Shown here piece by piece: positions 1 to 10,150 of a DNA stretch of 64,000 nt (its first letter is position 1; each line of letters opens with the position of its first letter). The notes beneath the pieces were generated by a model. That model was given only the letters and a program-made list of their open reading frames with translations, was not told where the DNA came from and searched no databases. The stretch is from contig CM051455.1 in the NCBI GenBank assembly GCA_028274465.1, positions 130,668,096 to 130,732,095 on the forward strand, written 5' to 3'. The position numbers and the translations under genes were made by a program. This DNA is from Plantago ovata. Taxonomy: Eukaryota; Streptophyta; Magnoliopsida; Lamiales; Plantaginaceae.

Positions 1-1626
1 AGAACAAATTGACTCCTAATGCAGTCTGAGAAACAACGAGCACTCCCTGGAGGGGTGGGTTTGTCAAAGTTGAACATGATTACTATATAAATAAAAATTA
101 GCGAAGTGATTGCCGACAGTTCCAGTTTTCAGACTACTAATCATCAGTAGATAAGAGGACCTTAACAATATGCTCCAATGCCTTGGAACTATGCAGAAGG
201 TGTTATAGGGTGATCACATCCGTAACAGTCCTGAGTCACTCACTTACATTACCAACTTCCCTTTCTAAGGGATCTTCGTTAGTTGATTAGATGGGCTGGG
301 TATTTTGTCATAACAAATTAGCAATTACTTTGTTATACATGTGGTAGAGGCTTTCTGCAGACAACTACTACTGTCTGTGAATGATCTGGGCCCAACTATA
401 TAACTCAGTCCCCATTTGTTATCAAATCGAACTATACTGCACCAGTCCTAAACTAAGGTTAGACAAGATATAAACCTACAATGTACACTAGTTTGTTGCA
501 AAGTGTAGTGCAACATAAATGGTGTACTCCTACGACCCAACAAGTCAATAACTAGTGAACTACCATCCTTTTACCTTATAAATAGTGTCCTAAATCAACA
601 GACTATCTATAGTGTATCATTAATTAGAATACTTGTATCGACGGTTACAGTACTTATCATATCACAATTCCAACTAATTTTGGCACAACAACAATTTCGA
701 CAGTATGTTTGCATCTTGGTAATAAGCTACATCAGTCCTAACAAATCCTGGCGTAAACTATTTTCAAAAATCCTTAAATGACAACATGTATTGCAAACCC
801 ATATATAGCGACATGTAATGCAACACAAGTAACATACTTATTGTTATCTAAGAATTAGTGAACTTCTAGTCTATACTCTATAAGTGATCGATAGTGATAA
901 ATCAAGACAGCTTATCTATAGAATCATAAATGGAATAGAAGACTTGTTTTGGTAGTTACAGTGCTCATCATACCAAATTTTGACTAATTTTTCTTATTTT
1001 AAAGTTACAGCCGCATCCCACTAATTTGGCCTCCATTCCAGTGGTTACGGTTAGGCGAAACATCACGATTGAAGGCATATGACCTCATAATACATCATTT
1101 TATGAAACCGATATGACTTCATAATTTTTCAGCAGGTGATTCTAAACAGTCCCAAAACACAATTTCAACTATCTATGCAAGAATAACTCAGTATTGTTTC
1201 AAAACAGTCTAATACAGCAACAGATCAAGTTAGCCATCTTCTCCGCTCATGTGACAAATGAGAAGTTTAGTGAATTAGCTAGCAATCTCATACTGATTCT
1301 ATGTTAGAACATTAAAAGAAAAAAATCAAATAGATTTGGATGTTAAAAGCTACATCATTCATCATAGTATGACCAACCATAGCTATTATTTCCCCTTGGT
1401 TATAGTAGAATTTGTCATTCATCGAAAGCAGTAAAGTGAGCAGAATCCTCTCCACCCACTACCGAAATTTCACTGCGTGACTTAATGTTCCTATGCCTGG
1501 TTATTACTAGAAATTCAATGAGGCAATGAGATGCATCTCGAATGCTACAACTATTGATCAGATATGTATGTATCTTGACCAGCACCATACTTTCATGAAG
1601 TAGAAAAGAACAAGAAGAGCATTCAC
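1..1626 (-). other. Clathrin intron 2 (left part of window), no further exon seen
   Basis: This AT-rich stretch lies downstream of clathrin exon 2 on the minus strand. I looked for the next conserved clathrin segment (the one following LALKAQ in plant proteins) on the minus strand and did not find it. It contains a degenerate duplicated block (see 540-990) but no recognisable gene on either strand. Confidence 0.6.
540..990. repeat. Degenerate tandem duplication, period about 290 bp
   Basis: A block at about 545-700 recurs at about 845-990. Matching landmarks in the same order are TAGTGAACT, CTATAAnTGATnG-like text, CTATCTATAG/CTTATCTATAG, GGTTACAGT/AGTTACAGT, and CTCATCAT/CTTATCAT followed by CTAATTTT. 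The copies have diverged heavily, which suggests an old duplication inside the intron or inside an unrecognised transposon. Confidence 0.55.
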
Positions 1627-2160
1627 CTTTCAGCGCCAAAATTTTGGAATTCGGATTCATCAGTGCAGAATCTGCAGTGATAGGCCGCCTCAAAGGTTGC
1701 ATTGGCATGTTCATATCAATAATCACCACACTGTTTTGAGGCGCAGTCTCACGTACACATATATACTTATCAGATTCCATCGTGACATGTGTAAATGTAA
1801 CGAACTGCGAATTGATCCCGATGCTAGTCAACTGCAATCACCACATCACACACACATAAATAAATCACACTCAAAATTCAGCTCCACCAACACCATAATT
1901 AACTCAAATAAAAATAAACAAAACAAAATCAACAGATCTGAAATCAAACAATTACTTGAACATTGCCACAACTAGGATCAATAAACGCATTTCAAATCAA
2001 GTCACAATCAACACGAATCAAACTAAATAAACGATCAAATTTAGCAATCAACAGTTCGACTGAGACAGAAACGATCAATTCGGTAACAGAAGTTTATGAG
2101 GGAAATAAAACGCACCGTAAGGACCTCCTTCATGGTCATCGGAGCATTGGCAGCCGCCAT
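1627..2160 (-). CDS. CHC: Clathrin heavy chain, first two coding exons (partial)
   Basis: Clathrin heavy chain builds the triskelion coat of endocytic and trans-Golgi vesicles. Two exons are visible. Exon 1 (2160..2116) starts [15 protein letters not shown] and ends at a GT donor. Exon 2 (1831..1627) follows a TTGCAG acceptor and contains the nearly invariant stretches [20 protein letters not shown] and [20 protein letters not shown], ending ILALK plus one base at AG|GTGAAT. These make up the start of the N-terminal seven-bladed propeller. The frame is open across the junction (phase 0), and exon 2 ends in phase 1, as expected if the next codon is GCN for alanine. The full protein is about 1,700 residues, so only about 5% lies here. 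I found no third exon in 1-1626, so intron 2 is longer than 1.6 kb or the gene is broken beyond the window. Family identity is very sure; whether the gene is functional cannot be judged from this end. Confidence 0.94.
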
Positions 2161-2452
2161 GATGGGCGACGAATCGAAGCTCCAAGGTCAGAAGACTGGA
2201 TCTAGAAAATGAAATCGGAAAACTGGCGGAAATTGTTCGGAGATCTAAATCAGCGACAGAAACCCTTGAACCCTCCCGGTGTGAATCAGAAATGAGAGAT
2301 CTAGAGAGAGAAAGACGGGAGTTGCCGAGTTGGGGTTCCTCTAGAGAGAGAGAGAGTTTTGAAAAGCTTAACTGTGTGATTGCAGTGAACTTGTGTATAT
2401 GACTTGAGGAGTAGTGTATATAATAAATATATATAATTATGTTTGAAATAAT
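2161..2452 (-). promoter_or_regulatory. Clathrin 5' leader and proximal promoter
   Basis: About 290 bp separate the clathrin ATG (2160) from the right-hand TSD of the hAT element. The part nearest the ATG carries GA/CT-rich runs (for example the GAGAGAGAGAG run near 2345-2356), common in plant 5' leaders, and AT-rich TATA-like text at about 2417-2440. The exact transcription start is not determinable by eye. Confidence 0.45.
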
Positions 2453-3454
2453 TAGGCTTTTGAATGGGACCCAACCCGAAAATTTAACAAACGGGTTGAA
2501 ACCCGAATCCAACCCGAAAATGTTTAAAAGACAATCCGTACCCAACCCGTTAATAATTAACGGGTATGGATTGGGTACGGGTTATGATTTCTAAAACCCT
2601 TAGAACCCGGACCCCTTCTTCTTCACACCTTCTTCATTTTGGTCAAACTTCGAAATGTCATTAAGACTTCGTTTCTTAACGAAATCGCATGATTCCAACT
2701 CCATTGGATTGGTATTGACGTCTTCTACACATTCCAACCTACCATTAGGAGTTTCATCTTCTTTTCGAGAATCCACCATTAATGACTTGAAACTTTTCGA
2801 AAGCTCCGTACGGTTCCATCTCTCAACCAAATTCGATGATTATTTCGTCGTTGAGTCCGTCTTGACCTCCTCTATCATCACTGGGTAACCAACCATCAAT
2901 TTTGAACAAAAACCCAAATTCTTCAAATATGGTGAATTTGAATTTTTGTTCTAAATTGATGGTTAGTTACCCATGGATGATAGAGGAGGTCAAGACGGGC
3001 TCAACAACAAAAGAATCAATGAATTTGGTTGAGAAACGAAGCTGTACGGAGCTTTCAAAAAGCTTCAAGTCATCAATGGCGGATTTTCAAAAAGGCGATG
3101 AAACTTCAAACGGTTTGTTGGAACACGTAGTAGACGTCAATACGAATCCAATGATGTAGAATCATGCGATTTCATTAAGAAACGAAGTCGTAATGACATT
3201 CCAAAGTTTGGCCATGGTGAAGAAGAAGGGGTCATGTGCAAAACGGTCGGGTGGGTTAGCGGGTTTCGCTGGATTAAAGTTTTAGTATGGGTTGGGTTCA
3301 TGTCATTTTATCGGGTTGGGTTTGGGTTCGGGTTCGGGTATTATAGTTACGGGTACAATGTGGGTTCGGGTTTTAACCCAACCCGTACCCATCAATTATT
3401 ATAAAGGATCGGGTCTTGACCGGGTTAGGGTTGGGTTGGGTTGTGAAAAGCCTA
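2453..3454. mobile_element. Non-autonomous hAT element with long internal inverted repeat (foldback)
   Basis: The element has terminal inverted repeats beginning TAGGCTTTT and is flanked by a perfect 8-bp direct repeat GAAATAAT (2445-2452 and 3455-3462), the hAT signature. The subterminal regions (2465-2600 and 3245-3440) are full of ACCCAACCCG / CGGGTTGGGT units in opposite orientation. Inside, 2600-2890 and 2935-3235 form two arms about 300 bp long that are inverted copies of each other (roughly 85% by eye), separated by about 45 bp. Both arms keep the same frame open, with shared peptides such as TELSKSFKS, DVNTNPM and ESCDF-KKRS, so they may derive from a captured coding fragment that I do not recognise. 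No transposase is present. A transcript would fold into one long hairpin. Confidence 0.85.
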
Positions 3455-3482
3455 GAAATAATGGGAGAATTGTATTCAATAC

Positions 3483-3626
3483 TGAAAATAATAAGGGGTA
3501 TTTATAGGAGTACAACAGAAGACTTTGAGTCTATCTAGAAACTATAAGTAACTAGTGTTTCTATTGTATTCTACTTGTAACTTTTATCTAACCAAAACTC
3601 TTGTACATTCATAATTATCCATAACA
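3483..3626 (-). repeat. 3' LTR of the Copia element
   Basis: This 144-bp terminal repeat matches 6697-6840. It contains the conserved block around GGGGTATTTATAGGAGTAC, whose minus-strand reading holds a TATAAATA-type promoter box, as expected for an LTR. Confidence 0.75.
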
Positions 3627-3682
3627 CTCCCCCTTGAATGGACAAGAGTTGAGGATTGTGAATACGCTTGTAAGGATACTGC

Positions 3683-4085
3683 CTCATTAAAAACCTTCCT
3701 AAGAAAAACCCAGTGGGATAAAAACTTAGTGAAGGAAAAAAGAGTGCAGTGCGTATTCAACTCCCCTCATTCGTATATCACTTCAAATCTTTGAGCCGTC
3801 GCATTCCAATCCTTCGAACCATCTCCTCCAATGTTGATGTTGAAAGAAATTTGGTGAACAAATCCGCCAAGTTGTTGCTCGGTCTCCTTGTTGATGTATC
3901 CATCCTCTCAAATATTTTCTTCCACACATAACTTGTTTGTAAAATGACCAATATGGTCTCATCACTTTATCTTTATGGAGATCGGGAGAAACTTATATGT
4001 GCGTTTATAATGCTACCTCGTTAAAAACCTTGCTAGGAAAAACCCAATGGGATAAAAAACTAGTCGAAGGGAAAAAGAGTGTAGC
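3683..4085 (-). repeat. Repeated retrotransposon 3'-end motif (two copies)
   Basis: A block of about 68 bp (CATTAAAAACCTT...AAAAACCCAGTGGGATAAAAAC...AAAGAGTG) lies at about 3683-3748 and again at about 4016-4085. Such blocks sit between the polyprotein stop and the polypurine tract in many plant Copia elements. The duplication suggests a partial second 3' end or internal rearrangement. A third, more diverged copy in the other orientation lies at about 26505-26565. Confidence 0.6.
3778..3900 (-). pseudogene. Copia polyprotein C-terminus (end of RNase H)
   Basis: On the minus strand a frame reads NNLADLFTKFLSTSTLEEM and then VRRIGMRRLKDLK before a TGA at 3780-3778. ADLFTK(x)L...GMRRL is the standard C-terminal end of Ty1/copia polyproteins. 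Upstream the frame is lost within about 40 codons, so only the tail survives. Confidence 0.75.
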
Positions 4086-6696
4086 AACTTGTATGATGCG
4101 CAAAAACTTTCAATGATGTTCATTATCTCCCCCTGTTTGCAAGATAAATTCCCTTTTGCATTCTCCAAGAACCTCAAAAATCATATCTCATAATTCTCAT
4201 ATTTCACTTCTAGTGAATGCATAGATTATACTTATCAATCTTTGAAGCCATATATAAAGATAGATAAGTATTGAGGTTCAAATCTAGTTCTTCAGGAACC
4301 TTTTCACATTCATTGATTCATGTTTGCCAACATGATATCTCTATTCACTTATCCTTCTGGGACTAATTTCCAGTAGAGAGTAATAATCATTACATCTCAT
4401 AAATATTCTTGGAACATATAAATTTCATTGTTAATTCAATGAATATTCATATTTTATAACATGATCTCTCTAATCTCTTCTGGGACGAGTTTTCAATAGA
4501 TAATAATTATCATAAATGATAGAAATTTCAGTTTGTCAATTAAATGACAATTTATGTGTACCACAAATAATCAAAAGTGGTAGTAACCTGTATATCATAT
4601 AAATAACATAATACCTAAAAACAACTATAATAAACTTAATAAACTAGATCAGGTAAATAACATAACAATAAACATAATATACATGATGATAAATGCAATA
4701 TGCAGAATAAAAACTTAGTATCTAGATGCACATGAAATTTGACTCGATAATGCAACGGTACCGTATAAAATTTTGAATTCATTAATTGAATAAACATCAG
4801 GTCCATGAGCTCTATAATTACTCTGTCGACATTGAATGGATTTTCATGTAAAATCTCCTTTACATGTTTAATAATTCATATCCATTGTATTTCGCATATG
4901 CTTTTCAATTTTCTCGGTTCCATGTATACCAGTATATTCAATAATCAAATCTCTTATAATGATTTGTTTGATTCAGTACTGATCATTGATATCTGAATAT
5001 ATTTTATGGAGGTACCATTTCCATGTCTATAGGCCATCTATTTTTATTTCAGATATCTATTGTATATGCTTACTTTACTCTTGATGAGTACCAACTGCAT
5101 CATCTTGCCATTATTTTCTTGGAACCGTATAATCTACTTGTTGCAACTTTAGGTACATGAATTTCATTAGGCAAGATATTCATTTCTCAACACATGTCGT
5201 ATTTATAACTGACATGTAGCTCTCTATGTCACAAAATAGGATCATAACTGCCTACAATCAAGTTATATAACGTCATGTTTGGAATATGGTAACATGAAGC
5301 TGAAACTTAAAATAATATATGGGGATCAATTCACTCTATGAATTTGTTTTTATCAGCTTATCATGTATTTCACTTCCTCCCCCTAAGCTAGGAAAAACTA
5401 ATTCAACAAATTAGCACTATCTGGGGCACATATCATGTCCAGCTTAGATACATATACTCATACTTATATTTAAATAGGCTTCATGTATGAGTTCTTTTTC
5501 ATGAAAAAAATATACAATCAAGGGAGTGTATTACTTTAGCAGCTGGGTTTTCTATGTGCTGAAAATTAAATTTGCCCCAATAGGAGATCATTAATTAACA
5601 TAAGTAATTAGTGGACTTCTAGCCATATCAATAAATTTTGAGTGATAATCACTTTCAAAATCTCCATTAGTATGCTTAATCTCAATGTCGTGTCTTGCCA
5701 TTAATATAATCTAACGACATGAGAAAGCCTTCATCACATAATTATATTTCTGATAAAGGAAACTTCAAGTTCCTTATAGACGGGTAATTTCACACCCGGA
5801 TGGCCATGCTTGTCACATCATATGAACTTTGTTGTTTGTCAAAGCATGTTAGCAATGCTTAATAATGTTCATTCTTTGCTTGCAAAGTTAATAACGATCA
5901 ATTTTCACACACCAACTTCTAGTTGGTTAAATATAACGATCGTGAATAATTCAATCTGGCCAGAATGATGTGATCTAAAAAGATACAATCTATTTTATAT
6001 TAGCAAGACTAGTAATCTCGAACTTCTTCAGGAAGTGAGTCTAATGTGTGATCTTGTCACCACATATTTCTTTTTCAATAATATAATGGTCTTATATTGT
6101 TCATGACCACATAGGCATCTTTGTTTCATCGTGTATTTCCAATCACTTCAAGAATGTGATTTGTCGAATTGGCATAAACTGGGCTATTAGCTCCAGAGAT
6201 ACAAATCTTTACATCGATATATCATAGCAACTTTCAAGTGTTGTATACAAAATATCAATTGTATATCTTGCAAACTCCTTTGCAGTTTATGTATCCAATC
6301 ACTTCATCAGGAATTGGAGAAACATGATTTGTATCCATATGACATCTGTTTCACATTCATATGCCATATCGACTTCGGGTGCTATATATCTTTGATGTCT
6401 CATTTCAAGAAATGGATCAAGTTTATAAAAATGCCAATAGTGTACCTATGTGTCTTGCAAACATTTAGATATCATGGTATTAAGATAAACAAAATTCAAA
6501 CTGATAGAAAATATAATAAAATGTAACTTATCTCTGATATAACTTATCCATGAGTGATCTTGCTCATCTGTAAGAATTGGAGCACTAATCCTTCATATCC
6601 TGATTTGGAATTCATCAAGCACCTCGCATACTCGAGAAACTCGTACATATTCCATCAACACCAAATCCAAAACACGTGTTAGTAAATGAAATCATC

Positions 6697-6840
6697 TGAG
6701 AATAATAAGGGGTATTTATAGGAGTACAACAGAAGACTTTGAGTCTATCTAGAAACTATAAGTAACTAGTGTTTGTATTATATTCTACTTGTAACTCTTA
6801 TCTAACCGAAACTCTTGTACATGCATAATTATCTATAACA
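6697..6840 (-). repeat. 5' LTR of the Copia element
   Basis: This is the partner of 3483-3626, with the same length and nearly the same sequence. On the minus strand it begins TGTTATAGATAATTATGCAT and ends CTTATTATTCTCA. Confidence 0.75.
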
Positions 6841-6931
6841 AATTATAAATTATTATAATTTGTATTTATTGATTATTACTGTAATTCTGGATAGTAAGTC
6901 TCATGAGAGACCACCCTTAGAAAGAGACCAT

Positions 6932-8136
6932 TGATGAACGTGTATTTTACACTTTCACTCGAGTCTTTTTCACCAATTTAGCTATCCTCTATGTTAATTT
7001 AGCTTATATTTTAGTGCATTTTATTAGAATAGTGTCACGTTTCCCTTTTCTTTGCATTTTTCAGGTTTTAGGTGAAAAACGTGTTTTTATGGGCAATATT
7101 GATGAAGTGGACGAGGTTTTGGTGTTTCGAGGACATTCGTGGTGTATCTAGAAGGTTCCGGATGAGATTTGAGGCCTAGGGGACGAGTTTCAAGGCTTAA
7201 AGGTCACTAGAAGGTAAAATCCGAGTCCGAAAAGGAAAAGAAGACTAAAATCTCGCTAAAGTCGATCTGGACGTCCCAGGCGAATCGCCTGGGACGTGGG
7301 GCGAATCGCCCCGCACCAGGCGAATCGCCCGGCACCTGGGGCGGTTCGCCTTGTGTGTTTCCGAACATTATATATAGTTTGCCTATTTTCCTACGTTTTT
7401 CAGACCTTTTGACATTATTTTGAGAGACAAATTCTCCAGAGCCTGTTCTGGGAATTATTAGCTTAGAAGACTATTTTTCTTATTGATTTGGAAGCTTTAG
7501 CATAGAGATTGGACATCTTTGATTTTCGATTCTTGCTTGTGAGTTAGCAATTCATCGGAGATTGACAACCTTCGTTGGTAACTTGTATCTCACAATTTTT
7601 CTACTTTTATTTATTTCATTCAACATGTTTTCATTCAATCTTGCTTTAATTCTTGTTGATTGCAATATGAGTAGCTAAATCTATCGTTGGTGATAGTATG
7701 TGATTTCTTAGCTAGGGGTTCTTGATTATGCATGAGTGGCTTCGCGCGTTTAAGACTTGATTTATTGTTTTATTTCTTTGATCTATCTAAGCCATCTATC
7801 TTCGTAGTGTTGAATTGAAAGGAACACGTAGGACAATTCATGATCATAGATCTCTATACAAACTTCAATTACTTCATGCATGATTATTACCCATTGCTTT
7901 GAATGATCATACTATCACTGACTTCCATCATATTGATAAGAAAAATATGTGCTTTGCTTGATTTCTGATTTATAGTTTAAGTTAAATTTGATAAAACTAG
8001 TTATAGTCCTTAGAGATCGACACTCGAGGTTATTTTACTTCTACACTACGTGCCTTGATTTTCGTTGTAGTTGTGAATTGCCTTTGGTTAAAAACAAATT
8101 TATTTGATTAATTGAGTTTGACAATCTCGTTCATCA
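6932..8136 (+). mobile_element. Solo LTR, Ty3/gypsy (Tat/Athila-like)
   Basis: This 1,205-bp unit begins TGATGAACG and ends with its inverted repeat CGTTCATCA. It is flanked by a perfect 5-bp duplication ACCAT (6927-6931 and 8137-8141). It contains no coding sequence. A GC-rich block of GGCGAATCGCC-type short palindromes lies at 7270-7350, shortly before TATATATAG near 7370. The far part carries text typical of Tat/Athila LTR ends. The clean TSD on both sides indicates a solo LTR left by recombination. Confidence 0.85.
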
Positions 8137-8141
8137 ACCAT

Positions 8142-8546
8142 AGAGACCAATTTATATTAATTACAAAACAACCCCAAAACAACTACTAGCTTCTAAAACA
8201 CCCCACGACCCATTCAAAGTCACATGGGATCATCACCATCGTCTGCTCATCATCATCAATCGACCGATTTGACATAGGTCAAGGTTTTTTGTAGTTTTTT
8301 GAATTGATGTTTGTTGGTGATAAAATTTTGTTGGTGATAGATTTATGTTGAATCCACGTTGTTGTTGTTATTTGCATCTAGATTTATGTAGATATGTGTT
8401 TGAATCGAAGTTTGTTGGTGATAGATGTTAGCTTTTGCATCTAGATGTAGATTTATGTTCATCTTATGAATTTTTTACGTTCAGTGATATTTGCCATGTT
8501 CTGTACAATATTGTCTATGTTCTAGCCAATATTGTCCATGTTCTAA
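8142..8546. other. Intergenic, simple repeats only
   Basis: There is no gene. The stretch has repeated TTTGTTGGTGATAGAT-like phrases (about 8310-8440) and, at 8490-8546, repeated units of the type ATATTGTCCATGTTCTAACC into which the next element inserted. Confidence 0.5.
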
Positions 8547-9203
8547 CCTAAGAAGCACGGGGACACCATTTTGGTGTGAGAATTGCCGGAGATACGTCCC
8601 GGGGACGGAAACGTGAGGATACGTCTGAAATACGTATCCTTACATCTTTTTAATTTTTTTTAAATCAATCAAGCCCAGATCCCAAATTGAAAATCCTAAA
8701 TTAGTATAGTCACCAATTTACCTGGCTTAGATGAGCTCTCTCTCTTCCACCGGTGCGGCTCTGTACCATCGCCGCTTCCCTTGCCTAGCTCTGTTTCTTT
8801 ATGATTTGAGGGAGCTCGTGACTCTGTTTGTAAATCTGAATTTTATTTTGTCCGTCAGTTCAATGCTTATCTGATTAGGAAGACTGGAAAGTAGCTATAG
8901 TTGGGCCTGTGGTCCAGTAATAGTTGTTTTGGGTCAAGCTTGATAAATTACTTGAGAATTGAGTGGCACTTGATACTATATTTGTGTTTGGTTGGTTTAT
9001 ATTATATTAATAATTGGTTTTTGAAAACTTCAAATTTGTATTTTTATTAATTCTTATTTGATCTTCATAAATTATCATTTATGTTATTAAATATATACAT
9101 AAAAAATAAACGTATCCTACACGTCTCCGTATCCTACTTTTTTCTATTTTGACGTTTCCACGTATCCGTATCCGTTCCCGTCCCCGTCCCTGTGCTTCTT
9201 AGG
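8547..9203. mobile_element. Non-autonomous DNA transposon with 18-bp terminal inverted repeats
   Basis: The ends are near-perfect inverted repeats: CCTAAGAAGCACGGGGAC on the left and GTCCCTGTGCTTCTTAGG on the right. The inverted similarity continues inward through GGATACGT/ACGTATCC units. The element is flanked by TTCTAA on both sides (8541-8546 and 9204-9209). It is 657 bp long and has no coding capacity. The short duplication, which could be read as up to 8 bp (TTCTAACC) because of overlap with the terminus, and the ends suggest hAT affinity, but the superfamily is uncertain. Confidence 0.75.
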
Positions 9204-9209
9204 TTCTAA

Positions 9210-10020
9210 CCAATATGCTCACTGTTTTTGATGCTCTGTTTTTTTTTTTAACTGGCTTTGTGAGAAATTGACCTATGCGATATGCACTATGTTCTCAACA
9301 ATATAACCCATGTTATCAACAATATTGTCCATGTTCTTACCAGTATGCCCTGTTTGACAATTTTAAAAAGTAATCTACTATATATTTATGATTTTGTTTG
9401 AGTACATGTGAAATATTCTCAGAAACATGGGTTCTATTTGGAGAAACACATAACATGACACTTATATATAAAAACAAGTTCATAAAAACACATAACATGA
9501 CACTTATAAATACATGGGATATATTAGAAGAAGCATGAGTAATATTTACTTAAACATGGGAGATATTCTCAAACAACATGGGTACTATTTCAAACATGAA
9601 AAACATCCTTGTACATAAATACAAGTACATTGGACATATTAATATTATGACTACAATAATAACTATCTAACTTCTAATTTCAAACTAAATCCATCCATTA
9701 ATTTCTTGATATTTTTCAAATGTCAAGGAGACTCCATTTTCAAATTGGATTTTTGCTTGCTTCCGCCATTAGTCCTCTTTTTATTTTTATTTTGTTGCAC
9801 ATCATCTACAAAAATAAAAACACAAACATAGACAATATTGTAAAGAACATAGATAATAATCTTAAAAATATGAACCATGATTAGAATTGATAACAATATC
9901 AACCTACACTAAAAATCAAAATAAGAACATGGACAAACATGGCTATTCTATTAATTCTAGCCTTCCTGGTTATCAACTCCTTGTGGTAGAAGCAGCAGTC
10001 ACCTCATAGAACCAGGAGCA
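9210..10020. repeat. Degenerate short-repeat DNA, probably the interior of an old transposon
   Basis: Phrases built on AACATGGG, ATATTCTC and AACATAGACAATATTG recur many times. The right part (about 9815-9950) is an inverted counterpart of the GACAATATTG/CATGTTC units seen at 8490-8546, so 8490-9950 may be one larger element with subterminal inverted repeats that was itself hit by the 657-bp insertion. No gene is seen. Confidence 0.4.
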
Positions 10021-10027
10021 GCGGAAC

Positions 10028-10150
10028 GTAGTGGTAGTACTACTATATAAACTCTTCTACTACTACTATAATCTCTACTACTACTACTACATGATCTCTT
10101 CTACTACTACTACTAATACGACTACTACTACTATATAATCTACTACTAAT
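10028..10150. repeat. (CTA/ACT)n trinucleotide microsatellite
   Basis: Interrupted runs of CTACTACTACTA fill this stretch, broken by ATAATCT and CTTCT segments. Confidence 0.85.

Larger units (their letters stand above)
3483..6840 (-). mobile_element. Decayed Ty1/copia retrotransposon with 144-bp LTRs
   Basis: Two direct repeats of equal length (3483-3626 and 6697-6840) each read TGTTAT...TCA on the minus strand and differ at only a few positions. Next to the left copy on the minus strand is a polypurine tract (AAGGGGGAG), placing the 3' LTR on the left. Inward of it lies the end of a Copia polyprotein (see 3778-3900). The remaining 2.8 kb of interior is AT-rich and has no readable integrase or reverse transcriptase, so the element is non-autonomous or heavily decayed. 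I could not confirm a TSD (AATAC on the left, AATTA on the right) or a tRNA-Met primer site. Confidence 0.75.

Noticed and set aside
2600-3159. Mirror-image open frames in the hAT foldback as two divergent genes
   Set aside because: They are the two inverted arms of one element; no start context, no splice sites and no known domain.
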